From assembly GCF_036588685.1 (NCBI RefSeq), contig NC_086382.1, forward strand, positions 68,246,929-68,310,928: a stretch of DNA of 64,000 nucleotides. The letters run 5' to 3'. The position numbers and the translations under genes are program-made. The first letter of the stretch is position 1. Each line of letters begins with the position of its first letter. The notes below the pieces were generated by a model. It had not been told where the DNA came from. It was given only the letters and a program-made list of their open reading frames with translations, and did not search any database. This document shows, in pieces, positions 27,901 through 39,829 of the stretch. The stretch comes from Mytilus trossulus (taxonomy: Eukaryota; Mollusca; Bivalvia; Mytilida; Mytilidae).

Positions 27901-30340
27901 CTTACGTTTTTTTTATTTCTATATCTGTGCCTGAATTTGGTATTCACGCATTTGTCATTAAAGTTTAGAAATGTAAATATATTTACTGTTTGGCCTTTCG
28001 TTTATACGCCTTTCTATCTTTCGACAAAACAACAAGGAAAAATTAAAACACACATGATGTAGTTATTTCATAGATGTATAAACCTATGGTTATTTATAGA
28101 AATTATGTTATTAATAGTACTACGAAACAAGTAAGTGCGGTATTTTATACTATTTCTTTATAATTATTTTCGGAGAATAATTGAAGACAGGTTCATAACT
28201 AATTCTCGTGAACTTGATTTTTGTTCCTAGATAACCGACATAACATTTCCTTAACATATAAATAATACATGCAATAACTCTGATAAATAAACTTTCACTA
28301 TTAAGTTGGCTAATCGCCAAACTTTATATAAATATAACATAAATGACACATGCTAATTATAATAAGGACATACCACCCCAAAAAGTCCTGTAAGTATTCA
28401 TTACGAAGTTCAATAATATTCTCTCACAAAGTGTTATAATATCATAAAAGTATAACTAACGTTCATCTTATTTATTTAACATAACTGGGTATATCATGTG
28501 TTACAAAAAAAAGTTGGTGCAGTTATTTTGATGTAAGTAAAAGGCATGAAAGGACGTGGGATACGGTATGTTTATCAATAAGTAGATAGAAAATATTCAA
28601 ACCATGAGAAGATTCGAAATCAGTGGTGATCGTTTTTACATTGTCGACATTATTTTGTTTTGTAGAATGGTCAGTTATGCAACTATATTTACATATATTT
28701 AATTATAATCAAGAACGATAACTAAGCACACGAATAACGTATAATATTTCTAAAAGCGAAATAAATACATTTGAAAAATATTTCTTTATCAGATTTTAGG
28801 TTTTTGATTAATTTCAATTGTTCGCGTTCTATATTTAGACCACACTTCACAATTGTTAGAAGGATACAACCAACCTTGAATGAAAATCAATAGTAAAACA
28901 AGGAAGAAGTTATATAAATACACCTATTGTTTACAACTTGTATCTTAGTACGAGCTTAGTACTGCAACCAGAGGTAATTTTTTAAAACTTTAATGGTCCG
29001 CAAGAACACACACATAAATCATATATCGATGGAAAGAGGAAAACGTGTACAATAAGAAAAGTTGGGTCGTAAAAATCAAGAGTTGTCTGTCACAATTTTG
29101 TGAAATTTTGAGGTCAAAGGTCAGACCTAAAAATATCAACATAAAAGGAGAAATATTCTGATGTTTATTCAATAAAATGCTACAAAAACAATTCAATCAT
29201 AAGCATATGCTATAAATGATGTTGAAATGACAAATTTGACTACTTATATGAAGAGCTGCCATTACAAAATGGTGGTGATTTGGAACCTTCTGATTTTCTT
29301 CCATTTAAGACATAGCAAAAGAAGAAGTGGCCTTGTCCTTTACACATCCATACACTTTCATATTGTGTATAGTGTTTCACTATAATAGTATATTACAGAA
29401 TTATTTTTCTAAACTATAAACACCAGTTTATCAAATTACTTTAATATTTTTTCTATCTTTGAAAAAAAACAAAATTCAAGCGCTGAAACAGTGTTTTTAA
29501 TTTTGCATCTTAAAGGTTGTGTATTTTGTAAAAAAAAAAGTATCTAGTTATAGATAAAAACATATCGTGTATTTGCAAAGTCTAAACAGAGCAGTTTTAA
29601 CAAAAAATATACTATAGACACCCGAGGCGAATGCGAGGTTTAAAACAAAATGAGTGTAAAACAAAGTCTGATGGTGCATGAGCATTATTTTAGTGTGATA
29701 ATCCTGGTAAAAAGTTAACTCATTATTTTTTAAGGGATGAAAAATTATACAATGCAATGTCAATGTTCCAATGTTGTAATTCAAAATCAGTCATGATCCT
29801 TATATAACTTAAACTTAAAAGCGACACACAATAGCTCAAGTATTCATCAAATAGGGACATGAATCAATCTCTTAGTCATCATATGCGGATACTGTACGCG
29901 TATTAGCATTACAAGACACTTCCTTTTTTTTTTCTGCGCAGGACAGAGTCTGTTCAAAGCAAACACAGTTTTTGAGTACAAATGCTATCTGGCGTAAATA
30001 CCGTCATGATTATGTCACACTCGTCAGATATAGTCTTACCTTTGTATAGGAAACACAAAAGCAATGCGAGTACAAAGTTTCGATCAATGTTCGAGACCCA
30101 TATTCCCATATACATATGCATGATATATCTGCACTGCCAATCTCAAATGTAATGGGGCGAATGATGCTACAGAAACGATTGATTTTGTAATGGTCATACA
30201 TTGACGAATTTTTGGTATCTTTAGGGACAATATACGGTTCAGAAGCGCCTTTGTGTTATTTTTCATCAATTAACTAACATTAACTATTAAGCATATAGGC
30301 TCCGTGTTGAAAACCGGACCTATAGGCTATAATGGTTTAC
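27901..30340. other. Long non-coding stretch
   Basis: AT-rich. No supported exon or complete repeat was found. A possible decayed hammerhead-repeat tail (TCTGGCGTAAATA) lies at 29988-30000. Confidence 0.4.
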
Positions 30341-30354
30341 TTTAAAAAATTGTG

Positions 30355-30415
30355 ACATGGGTGGTGTGTTGTATCATTGGCACTCATACCACATCTTCCA
30401 ATATCTATTAAGAAG
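30355..30415 (-). repeat. R1 repeat fragment, inverted
   Basis: TTGGCACTCATACCACATCT is the reverse of the R1 5' landmark. Confidence 0.6.
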
Positions 30416-30999
30416 CTATGCGGGCATCATTTCCATAGACATACCAAAAACGAGGACATAGCTCATAAGAGCACTGGTGGCAGGGTGATAGTTGTTCTTC
30501 TTTTAATGTATCCTTGATATTTTCAGACACACCTTGGTGTAATTCTGAAAGTCTTAACATAGACTTTGACTTTCCTGCAGCAGATATGGCATCCCCTATA
30601 TTGAGTTCAGAGCTAAACTCTATATTTCATATCCCTTGGCCCCACTGTGTCTGAATTGTAAGGTGTCACACTATCTAGTTAGTTCTGGAGTTTGGCAGTT
30701 TGGTAAGCACCAGAGACAATCTTGGGTAAAAGTGATCGGTATATGTATTGGGTCGTGCTACATGAGAAAGGATTTTCTTTATGGAAGAACAAATCACATC
30801 ACTTACAATCGTTATTAATGAACTGACAGCAAGTTCAAATTCACATTTTTCAGTGACTATTTTACTTAATTGCACAGGGGTCAACACGTTTAGAGGACTC
30901 GGTTTTGTGTAGTTTTTATGTTGTTTTTTTAAAGGTTTTTCTTTTACACAAAAACCCTGTTTTCATATCCAAACTACAAGGAAGAAACTGAGCGTGAGA
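30416..30999. other. Non-coding stretch
   Basis: No supported exon, RNA gene or repeat identified. Confidence 0.4.
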
Positions 31000-31466
31000 T
31001 CGTATAAAAGTGTCAGGTTGTGAGGATGCATGTCGATCAGTTTGATCACATATATGGATTTCTGTTGTTTCTAATTTAAAGTTCCCCAAGGGTGACTGGG
31101 GAAACGAAATATGGTCACTTTGTCTTCTACCGACCGACAGTTAAACGAAGTGGGACGTCCGTTTGGCTGTGCGGGATGTATCAAGTTAGCAGTCACGTCC
31201 AGTCAGATTGAGGGTGTTAAATCCGATGCCTCGTGAAAAGGGAGTGCCACGTTCTTTGCACGTTAGAAATCCTTGCAACAACACTTTGAGGGGTCCCAAT
31301 TCAATATACCATCATTTTCCAATGGCAGTCTAAATTTCCTGACCATCATCCTGAATGACCTCTATTATGACAAACCCTACCTATTGTTTTTATTGTAAAC
31401 TTGTTCTCGTCCTGAACATGCATGAAATATTTACCACTGGATGTTAAGCAACCAACAATCAATCAA
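31000..31466 (+). repeat. Dispersed repeat R8 ending in (CAAT)n
   Basis: The sequence ends CTGGATGTTAAGCAACCAAC followed by (AATC)4. The sub-segment around CTCGTCCTGAACATGCATG is found inverted at 53417-53560. I recall this as a common mussel repeat with a CAAT tail. Confidence 0.65.
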
Positions 31467-32430
31467 TCAATCTAATTTAAAGACGCACCAATTTTGCCTT
31501 CTGGTGCAAGTCTCATAACATCACTGATGATTCGCCCAAGGAAAGCAGAATATCAAGAGAAGTTGGTTTTAGCATCACCTTGTCACACACCAAATCTCTG
31601 CAAAACGTCAATATTACTTTCCCTCCGACCACTTGCATGCATATTAATTGCTCTGAGATTAAACATTGACATACAATGTATTTTCACACAATATCAATTA
31701 AATTCTCTTACATCAAATCTACATAATCACCTCGAAACTATCAAATTCATTGTGAAGGAAAAAATAAATGGTGGAGCTGATTGACGGATAGGATATTTCC
31801 GTAATTAAAAAAGGTACAAATGATATTTATATTTTTTGAGTTTTTGACAAAATTGTTTGGAATTTGCCCAACAAAATTTGCATGCGGTATCGTAATAATA
31901 TGTTTTGTTCTCTCAAATGTCATCATATGAATCATATGTTTTCTTGTTTTCAAAGAAATACGCGTTAAACTTCTATATAAAAAAACAGCCAACTTTAAGT
32001 TTGAAAGTTTTACTTGGAGATGGTATTATATTTATGTCTTCATCATTTCGATGATCCTTGATGATATGTGCATAGAAAATATTTACGAAAATAGCGTGAA
32101 ATTTTACCAAAAAATATATATTTGGATTTCAAGGTAATTACACAAAACCGGAAATTAAAAGGTATCCCATTAAAGGGATAAAATACATAAATGTGACCAT
32201 AGAAACATTTTTCGACCCGACGGAAATTAAAATATAGATATTATTCTATCATTTAAAACAATTTGCAGCCGCGTGTTATTCCGGACCATTAAACTCGTTA
32301 ACTAAGCGTCTTTTTCAATGTCAGTTGCAGTACTATCTGTGTTATCTTTTCATATAACTAGTATATTATGATAAGAAAAATGACACTACACTCTACCCGA
32401 ATCCAACTCAACTCTTCCTTATACTATTAG
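31467..32430. other. Non-coding stretch
   Basis: No supported feature seen; open frames here begin with TTG and lack splice sites. Confidence 0.4.
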
Positions 32431-32507
32431 ATACAGTCGGAAGTCAAAATGCTTTTATTTCTACATGTTCTAATTCCGATTATATTGGAGAAGCGTGTCC
32501 ATCGGAA

Positions 32508-32732
32508 ATGACAATCACGTTGTTCCAACAAAGACCAGAAGCACACAACTTGAGACAAAGACACCAGTCGAAAGTATTGAAGACCATTACTGTGTTAACT
32601 ACCTTCTTTCTTTTATTGACCATATTTAACATTCAAACTTGCGATTTCCAGAAAACTGAAGATAAGTTTTCTGGCAATTACCTCGTACCAGCTCAGCTCT
32701 CGAATTATTATATCGTTATCTCGATTTATTAA
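32508..32732 (+). CDS. Possible first exon of a type II membrane protein
   Basis: ATG at 32508 opens a frame with a short basic N-terminus (RQRHQSKVLK) and a strong hydrophobic anchor (TITVLTTFFLLLTIFNI). This is the layout of type II membrane proteins such as Golgi glycosyltransferases. The frame runs into an AT-rich inverted-repeat element near 32700, and no clear donor was found. A 20-codon upstream frame (ATG 32449) ends in a TGA that overlaps this ATG as ATGA. It may be chance. Confidence 0.25.
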   Translation: MTITLFQQRPEAHNLRQRHQSKVLKTITVLTTFFLLLTIFNIQTCDFQKTEDKFSGNYLVPAQLSNYYIVISIY

Positions 32733-33153
32733 ATCATTATCTCGATTTATTATATCGAGATCTCGGATTATTACAGCGTTATTTCGATTTATCAAAATGG
32801 GATCTCGGATTATCAAATCTTTATCTCTGTTAAATATATCGAGATCTCGACAAAAATATATATTTATATCGATAAAAGCAAATCTCTATTTCTAAACTCG
32901 TCATTTTGATGTAACTTACAATTATTCAAATTAATACCAGAAAAAAATTTAAAAGCACTCTTTAAAATGTTTAACTTAGTTCATTCATTTATTTAGTTTC
33001 GGAGAATAAACTAGTAGATTTCTATCAGAAATTCCATGGTTCAATGTATGGACGACCTGAATACCACAACATATATTAATATTAAAATACTCAACGTTAT
33101 CTTTTTTCATTTTCATTTTCACGTTACGTTTTCTGTTCTTCGTCCCATATTCA

Positions 33154-33272
33154 AAATATATCGTGATTTTACCACGGGTTGGCCCTTTATGACCAATATT
33201 TTACCCTGAGCGAGAGCGAGGGGTAAAATATCGGCATAAAGGGACAACCCGTGGTAAAATCTAGATATATTC
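33154..33272. repeat. Palindrome P3 (fold-back element, about 119 bp)
   Basis: ATATATCGTGATTTTACCAC..GGGTTGGCCCTTTATG pairs with CATAAAGGGACAACCCGTGG..TAAAATCTAGATATAT. The apex is TGAGCGAGAGCGAGG. Confidence 0.85.
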
Positions 33273-33579
33273 AAGCCCCCATGAATTATTTATATTCTAA
33301 TAGGACAAATACGGTAGTTGTTTTAGATCGAAGCGCTCTAGGTGATGGAATTTGTTGCCGTTCCCGTAAATAAACGCACTATTAAATTTACGTTAGATAA
33401 CAGAACAAGCTAAAATGTGTTATGAATGATGATAGCCATTTTTGTATACATATGAGACATATAAGCACATTAATCATTTAGATTAATCCAAATTTATCTA
33501 AATATGTTATTGTAAATAGTTTAAGCATCATTTATTTAGTTTGCTCCGTTATTTAATTGTTTAGAATTATAGATATAAC

Positions 33580-33662
33580 ATGCCCATTGGGCCGCAACGA
33601 CCATTAGAGGGGCAACGTCGGACCTAAATGCCAAAATACGCGTGAAAATTAAGAAATAGACC
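33580..33662. repeat. Repeat R9, copy 2
   Basis: GACCATTAGAGGGG and TAAATGCCAAAATACG as at 22612-22695. Confidence 0.6.
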
Positions 33663-33779
33663 ATTTTTTAGAGATATCGATAGAATAAATTGAGATATCG
33701 ATATAAATATCCGAGATCTCGATATAACAATTTCGTTTTATCGATTAAGATAACGATGTTTTCTGTATAGACATATCGG

Positions 33780-35965
33780 TAAAAAGGTATAAATCTTATT
33801 TAATTTTATTTCCGTTCTTTTACTAAAAAAAATGGTATGAAATTTGTAATGTGTATTACTGCAAACGCAGGTCAAATTGGTGGCCTCACTTTTCCAGTTT
33901 TGCCCCTTTATAAATAGGGAAAATGCTAGCTTTATCGATTTTGTTTTCTAACTTAAGCAAATGTTATGAAACTTATACACAATGCTTATCATAACAGAAT
34001 TTCGATCAAGTACAAATTAAGGTAGTGTCACTTTTGCCGTTCTTAAGTTATATCCCTTTCTAAAGGTAAATGCAAGCGGAGTCATTATCTGTGTCCAAAG
34101 GACTAATTTTCCATTTATTATAAGATTTATTGCTTTAAATGTTTTTTCACCATTTATTTTCGTTTATGCCTACTATTTTGAAAATTATAATAGAGACCAT
34201 GGAGACAGAAGAACTTGATGATGATCAGTAAGATCAGTTCTATACAAGTGAAACAACATGGTCGAAATCATAAATAGACTCCTGATTACAGTAAATGTAC
34301 TTTGATGATGATTTTGACCATTTCTTTGTTTGCGTTTTTTGCCATATATCTTAAATCTACAATAAAGACAATATGATGGCGACTTCTTATTGTAGTAATG
34401 GCCTTTTAATGAAGTGTCTTTCCGCATTTTTGGATTGTAAATAACAGAGAACCCAAGGACAAATTTATAATTAAAGTAGCAAAATTTGGTTTTGTTTGTT
34501 TGATTAGTAATGGTTTTAAATTGGTGTTTTTAGGGGTGATAACTATAAAATACCGCATTTTCTGAAAGAGTCTACATGAACATTTGCTATTTTACATTTG
34601 AGCACGGTGACCCTTTCTTATCTATTAATATTTTCAAAGCATTTTCTTTTCTAAAAGCTATCTCCTATCATTTGTTTACACTTCTATCATTTAGTTTAGC
34701 TTCTGATCCACATAATGCTGTTTTTTTCCTGAATAATCCATACAAAATGTGTCATTTTGTCACAACCTGTATCTTGAGAAAATGTTCGTTTACCTATCAT
34801 GCTTATTATATTTTTGAACATTTCACAATACATGTATTACTAAGTTTTGGCAAAATCATTTTTAATCAATACTCCCCATACCGCCTTAAAGACGATTTTC
34901 ACCACCTATTTTGCGTTTTGTCCACCCAATCCTATACCTTTTAGCTTATAATATAAGAAATTTATTAGGTTTTTTAGCCTTCTTATATAACTAACAAATT
35001 AAGACCGTGGGACCATACGGTCTAACAAATGTCTTATAGAAGCAATAATAAGTGTCATAATCCGTACTTCCCCAGCATAACTGCAAGACGTTACCGCATC
35101 CGTTTTAACTTTTATATGGTTTTATAAGGGAAGCTGAGCAAGCCTGTCGCCATTATCACGAAGACCAGTAATGACAGTATATTGACAGGAAAAAAACAGA
35201 TAAATAGTGAATACAGTTATAAATTATATAAATTATACTATACATTAGAATTGAGTCGACAATAACACCTTGATGATCGAGATTGCTTAGTCTGCATAGT
35301 GGGGATATAGTTTCGTGAAATCGGTAAAAAGCTCGAGCAACGTGCAAGGATTTGTATAGTTACTAACTATACAAATTCTTGCGTTCTGTGTATTTTTTTT
35401 TGTGGACCAATAGGCTAATAGTCCCTTATATGTGAGAGCTCGCTGCCCTTCGAAAATTGGTACTGATTCTCGTTACTGATACCCTTTACAAATGGTGTAC
35501 TCTTAAACTTCCGATTGTAGAGAGATATGATATTGTTTTATTGTACATGACTTATGGCATTGGATCTGTCAGCTGTCATGCGTGTTGTTTAAGGAAGTTT
35601 GGGGTTATCAATTAACCAATTTTAAGCATTGTACAAATATACGTCCCCCATTCAAATGCATTGATCATCAAAAAGGGGGGGGGGAGATTCCAACCTCTGG
35701 ATCCACCACTGGTACATATGTATATTCATGATATCTTTTAAGATTGTATTATTAATAAGGGTAATTTAGGCTACACACCTGAGTATATGATACCAGAAGT
35801 CCATTACTAGAGGAAGTCTGCAAGCTGTGTTATATATATAGTCCGTGGGTAGTGAAGTAAGGCGTCAAAGAAAAAATTATAATAGCCTTTCAAGACGTTA
35901 TAATTATTTGGACTAGTCCGCAGGCAATCAGGTCACATTGTCTCCGCCTATTCTCAGTGGAAATC
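33780..35965. other. Long non-coding stretch
   Basis: No supported exon or RNA gene. An open frame at 34576-34944 is Phe/His-rich without splice context and is judged spurious. A run of G lies near 35675. Confidence 0.4.
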
Positions 35966-35984
35966 ACTGTACAACAATATAATA

Positions 35985-36300
35985 AGAAGATGTGGTATGA
36001 TTGCCAATGAGACAACTATCCACGAAAGACCAAAAATGACACAGAAATTAACAACTATAGGTCACCGAATGGCCTTCAACAATGAACAAAGCCCATACCG
36101 CATAGTCAGCTATAAAAGGCCCTGATAAGACAATGTAAAATAATTCAAAAGAGAAAACAAAAGGCCTTATTTATGTTAAAAAATGAAAGAAAAAAAAAAT
36201 ATGTAAAACATAAACAAACGACAACCACTGAATTACAGGCTCCTGACTTGGAACAGACAAATACATTAATAATGTGGCGGGGTTAAACATGTGTAGATTT
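35985..36300 (+). repeat. R1 repeat, well-preserved 5' two-thirds
   Basis: All main landmarks in order: GAAGATGTGGTATGATTGCC, ACAACTATAGGTCACCG, GGCCTTCAACAATGAAC, CATACCGCATAGTCAGCTA, CAACCACTGAATTACAGGCT, GTGGCGGGGTTAAACATG. Confidence 0.85.
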
Positions 36301-37375
36301 GGGATTATATCTGAAAACTAAGGCATTAAGAGCAAATCTGTCATGGCCTAAAATTTTTGATTAGCTTTACATCTATGTATCTGAAATTTTCAGACAAACC
36401 TGTCAACTGATTGTTGGGTTGCTGCCAATATATTAGTACAATGTATTAGATTTTAGGGAACATTTGCAATTGTTGGTTATTTTCTTGACTATTATTATAG
36501 ATAACGATTGTGCACAGCAAAAATGTTCAGCAAAGTAAGATCTACAAATAAGTCAATTATGTATAAATGACCAAATTTATCCCTTAACCCTTTCCTCCAT
36601 GGATTTTTTTTTCTTACATACTTGATTCGCATAGGATTTTTTCAATAAAAAAAAATCATCAGGTTTAAAGTATTAATGCTCTGTGAAAATGAACATTTCA
36701 TCAATGAAATTCAAATCAGATATTCTCATGAATATCCTTTTCATATTGGATACATTTTTTTTCAAGTCTGATGCAGACATTTTGTAGTCAAAGTGTTTCA
36801 TCTGAGGTCCTACACAGGCGTCACAAGGCGTCATTATGGAGTAAAGGGGGTGGCGTCAAAAAGCGTCATTATGGAGGAAAGGGTTAAGGAGTTATTGGCC
36901 TTTAAAGGCAATTTTAAACAATTTGTTTATTATGTTTTTGAGCTTTGAAAAATGTTCTTCCCTGAAACTACTGAACAAGTTGCAGGCAAACTTATTCAAA
37001 ATGATCCTTATTGTTTTATTTTGTGTTTCGTAAAAAAAACTATGGCCACCATGGCTAAAAATTAAATAGAACATAGGTAAAAATGCAGTTTTTGTCTTAT
37101 ACTTATAAAAACTGAAGCATTAAGAGCAAATAAGATTTATCAACCCTGAAATTTTCAGATGAATGGAACAACCCATTTTTGTGTTGCTGCCACTACATTT
37201 ATAAAGTAAATTTTGGAAAAATTGCTGTTTTTGGTTATTTTCTAGATTATTATTTATATAGATAAAGACTGTAAACAGCAAATATGTTCAGCAAAGTTAA
37301 AAGACCAAAACTTTCAATTGACCACTTTAAGGAGTTATTTCCCTTTAAAGACAATTTTGCACAATTTGTTCATCA
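36300..37375 (+). repeat. R3-family repeat, two partial units
   Basis: Two rounds of the R3 order (ACTAAGGCATTAAGAGCAAA / ACTGAAGCATTAAGAGCAAA; TTGGTTATTTTCT; TTCAGCAAAGT; TTAAGGAGTTATT), about 0.8 kb apart including an insertion at 36588-36883. Confidence 0.65.
36588..36883. mobile_element. TTAA-flanked TIR element (296 bp, piggyBac-like)
   Basis: Ends CCCTTTCCTCCAT and ATGGAGGAAAGGG are perfect 13-bp inverted repeats, and TTAA lies on both sides (36584-36587, 36884-36887). Removing the element with one TTAA restores the R3 sequence CCCTTAAGGAGTTATT, as seen in other R3 units. No transposase. TTAA targets are typical of piggyBac-type elements. Confidence 0.85.
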
Positions 37376-37502
37376 TAATATAAAATAGAAGATGTGGTAT
37401 AATTTCCAATGTGACAGCTCTTCTCAAAAGATCAAATGACACAGAAATAAACAACTATAGGTCACTGTACAGCCTACAACATTGAGCAAACCCAATACTA
37501 CA

Positions 37503-37682
37503 TAAAATTGAGAATGGAAATGGGGAATGTGTCAAAGAGACAACAACCCGACCATAAAAAAAAAAAAACAGCAGAAAATAACCAACAGGTCTTCAATGTA
37601 GCGAGAAATCCCCACACCCGGATTCGTCCTTCAGCTGGCCCCTAAACAAATATATACTAGTTCAGTGATAATAAACGCTAGT
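37503..37682 (-). mobile_element. Penelope-like 3' tail fragment inserted in R1
   Basis: The reverse complement contains CTAGTTCAGTGATAAT in complement, GGGGCCAGCTGAAGGAC and GCTACATTGAAGACCTGTTG, i.e. the same tail as 26960-27110. It sits between R1 segments ...CCAATACTACATA and TATAGTCAGCTATAAAAGG. Confidence 0.7.
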
Positions 37683-38134
37683 ATATAGTCAGCTATAAAA
37701 GGCCCAGAAATGTCAAATGTAAAACAATTCACACGAGAAAACTAACGGCCTAATTAATTTACAAGTAAATGAACATATAACAAATATGTAACACAGCAAC
37801 AAACAACAGCTACTGAATTGCAGGCTCCTGACTTGGGAAAGGCACATACATACATAATGTGACAGTGTTAAACATGTTAGCTGGATCCCAACCCTCTCTA
37901 ACATGGAACAGTGGTGCAATAGTACAACATTGAAACGAATTATAAAAATCAGTTGAAAAAGGCTTTAAAAACTCATCAGATGGATACAAATAGAAGTATA
38001 TCTAACAAAAACAGAGTGAAAGTGGCTGGGCACTTATACATCCAAACAACAAAAAGACCATTAGTACAGATCTGTGAGTACTCTCAGTTACTGACAGCTA
38101 GTTCAAAGCCAATAACACTTATTGCGAAGCCTAT

Positions 38135-38984
38135 CATAGTTTTCCACAGATTCACCTGCAAGTTACCTGTCGATTTAAACTTTTGTAAGTTCTATTGTCC
38201 CATTAAACAAATACAACAGGTATTGTTCTCTGTTTAGTTTATTCAATGGGACCTTTAAATTTCTTGCAAGAGAAATCTATCACTCACTGATTAATTTACC
38301 TGAACAAAAAATTGAACTGTCAATGATGGAAATACATGTACAAATAAGTAATTATTAAACTGCATGTGATGTTGTATTTATTCAATCAATAAGACATTTT
38401 CAATTTGTCTGATATAAACACTGATTTAAAAATTAAAAGTTGATTTCTGATGATCAATTTTCAACATTTTACCTATTAAAATTTGCTATTTTTTATAGTC
38501 TGTTCACAAATAAAAACTTAAAATGATAATGTTTAAATAAAGGTCTTCATAAATGTATTCTTTATAACTGAAGAACCATGAAAAACATGCAGATTCTTTG
38601 AAACATAATAGCATGCAGTACTTAAAAAAAATCAGAAATAAACTTTTTATAATTAAATCAGTGCTTAATTTATATTATATTATAAAGTTATATTGAACAG
38701 ATGGAAAATATATTATTGATACTGAATAAATATTGTATCACATGCAGTTTAGGTGAGTTTATACATGTATTTCAATCAACAAAGAAGATATTTTTTTGGT
38801 CAGGCAAATTAATCAATGAGTGATAGATTTCTCCTAGAAGAAATTTAAATGTCCAAGTGAATAAACTACACAGAGAACAATTTTAAAACCTATTGTATTG
38901 ATTCAATGGGACAGGTAAACTTGCAAAAGTTTAAATACCTTGGTAAAGAGCAGACGACTCTGGAAAACTTTCATTTGGTTCGCT
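38135..38984. mobile_element. Fold-back/TIR element (about 850 bp) inserted in R1
   Basis: The left arm (GCGAAGCCTATCATAGTTTT; ATTTAAACTTTTGTAAG; GAGAAATCTATCACTCACTG) is mirrored by the right arm, whose reverse complement reads AGCGAACCAAATGAAAGTTT, ATTTAAACTTTTGCAAG, GAGAAATCTATCACTCATTG. The arms are about 170 bp. No coding sequence. R1 continues on both sides. Confidence 0.7.
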
Positions 38985-39164
38985 ATAATAAAAAAAATCA
39001 TGCATCTAAAACATCAACATTAAATGGATTTAGTGTAAAGACGTCATAAACAGTCAGAGAAAAACATGACCTTGTGCAATGCCAAGATACGGGTATCAAT
39101 TAACAGATTGTAAAATCCATGAATGTGTGTATGTATATAACAAAAATGTTAGTTTGCTTTTAGT

Positions 39165-39485
39165 TTACTGATAACAAAATCAATATTAATACCAAATTTC
39201 AACCAAACTTGAGGTGAATTATAATTAGGGTATCTCCAATAAAGTTTATGTTTTATTTTCTGTTTTCCCGAAAAACATGACCACCTTGGCTAAAAATAGA
39301 ATATAGGGTAGAATGCAGTTTTTGGCTAAATAATTAGTTATTTCAAAAACTAAAGCATTTAGAGCAAATCAGAATAATTATTTATTTCAAAAACTAAAGC
39401 ATTTAGAGCAAATGAGAGAAGGAGTTAGGTCAAGGTCTACCTGCCCTGAAATTATCATCAGGGTAACAGAAATTTAGGCTATTGC
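39165..39485 (+). repeat. R3-family repeat fragment
   Basis: GACCACCTTGGCTAAAAATA, ATGCAGTTTTTGGCTAAAT, and a duplicated AACTAAAGCATTTAGAGCAAAT (split over 39350-39415). Confidence 0.6.
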
Positions 39486-39769
39486 CCCTTATATATTCAT
39501 TAGAATCTGTCATTTAAGAGTGTTTTATAAGCATCAGCTTTTAATTTGCACTTTTCCAATTCAATGGACCATGTTTTATCTTTATAAATGTTCGATGTGA
39601 CTGTGACATTGTGGGCTTATTAATTCAAGATGCGCTAAACTTAAATTATCTAGACCCAGAACTGCAAAAAAAAATATTGCAACATGTCATTTTCAATAGC
39701 TTTTTTCCCTACTGAGGAAGTCCTGTCTGTAAAGTATGATGAATTCATGTCTGTTTTTTTTATTTTTAG

Positions 39770-39829
39770 ATAAAATGCCTTTGGTTAGGAAAAGAGGCAG
39801 ACATTATGCCCATGTTACATATGAAAGAG
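39770..39829 (+). CDS. Candidate exon 1 of a small gene
   Basis: Acceptor TTTTTTTTATTTTTAG precedes the exon and the donor AGAGGTAAAAGG follows. From ATG 39775 it encodes MPLVRKRGRHYAHVTYER and leaves phase 1. Phases join cleanly to the exons at 40430 and 42895 to give a 58-residue open product, but each exon is short and no family is recognised. Confidence 0.3.

Larger units (their letters stand above)
32698..33767. mobile_element. Inverted AT-rich arms built of ATCGAGATCTCG-like motifs
   Basis: The left arm (32705-32870) has TTATATCGTTATCTCGATTT and TATCGAGATCTCGG. The right arm (33664-33767) carries the same motifs inverted (GAGATATCGATA; CCGAGATCTCGATATAAC; AAGATAACGATG). The interior holds palindrome P3 and repeat R9 copy 2. 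Probably a fold-back or TIR element; exact ends and a target duplication were not resolved. Confidence 0.45.
37385..39165 (+). repeat. R1 repeat, long copy with two nested insertions
   Basis: R1 starts at 37388 (GAAGATGTGGTATAATTTCC), is interrupted at 37500-37682 by a Penelope-like tail, and continues through AACGGCCTAATTAATTTAC, CAGGCTCCTGACTTGGG and GTACAGATCTGTGAGTACTC. It is interrupted again at about 38135-38984 by a fold-back element, and ends with CATGACCTTGTGCAATGCC and CATGAATGTGTGTATG. The uninterrupted order matches the copy at 41555-42255. Confidence 0.75.

Noticed and set aside
34576..34944. A 122-codon plus-strand frame
   Set aside because: Phe, His and Ser-rich, in AT-rich DNA, without splice or start context or recognisable pattern.
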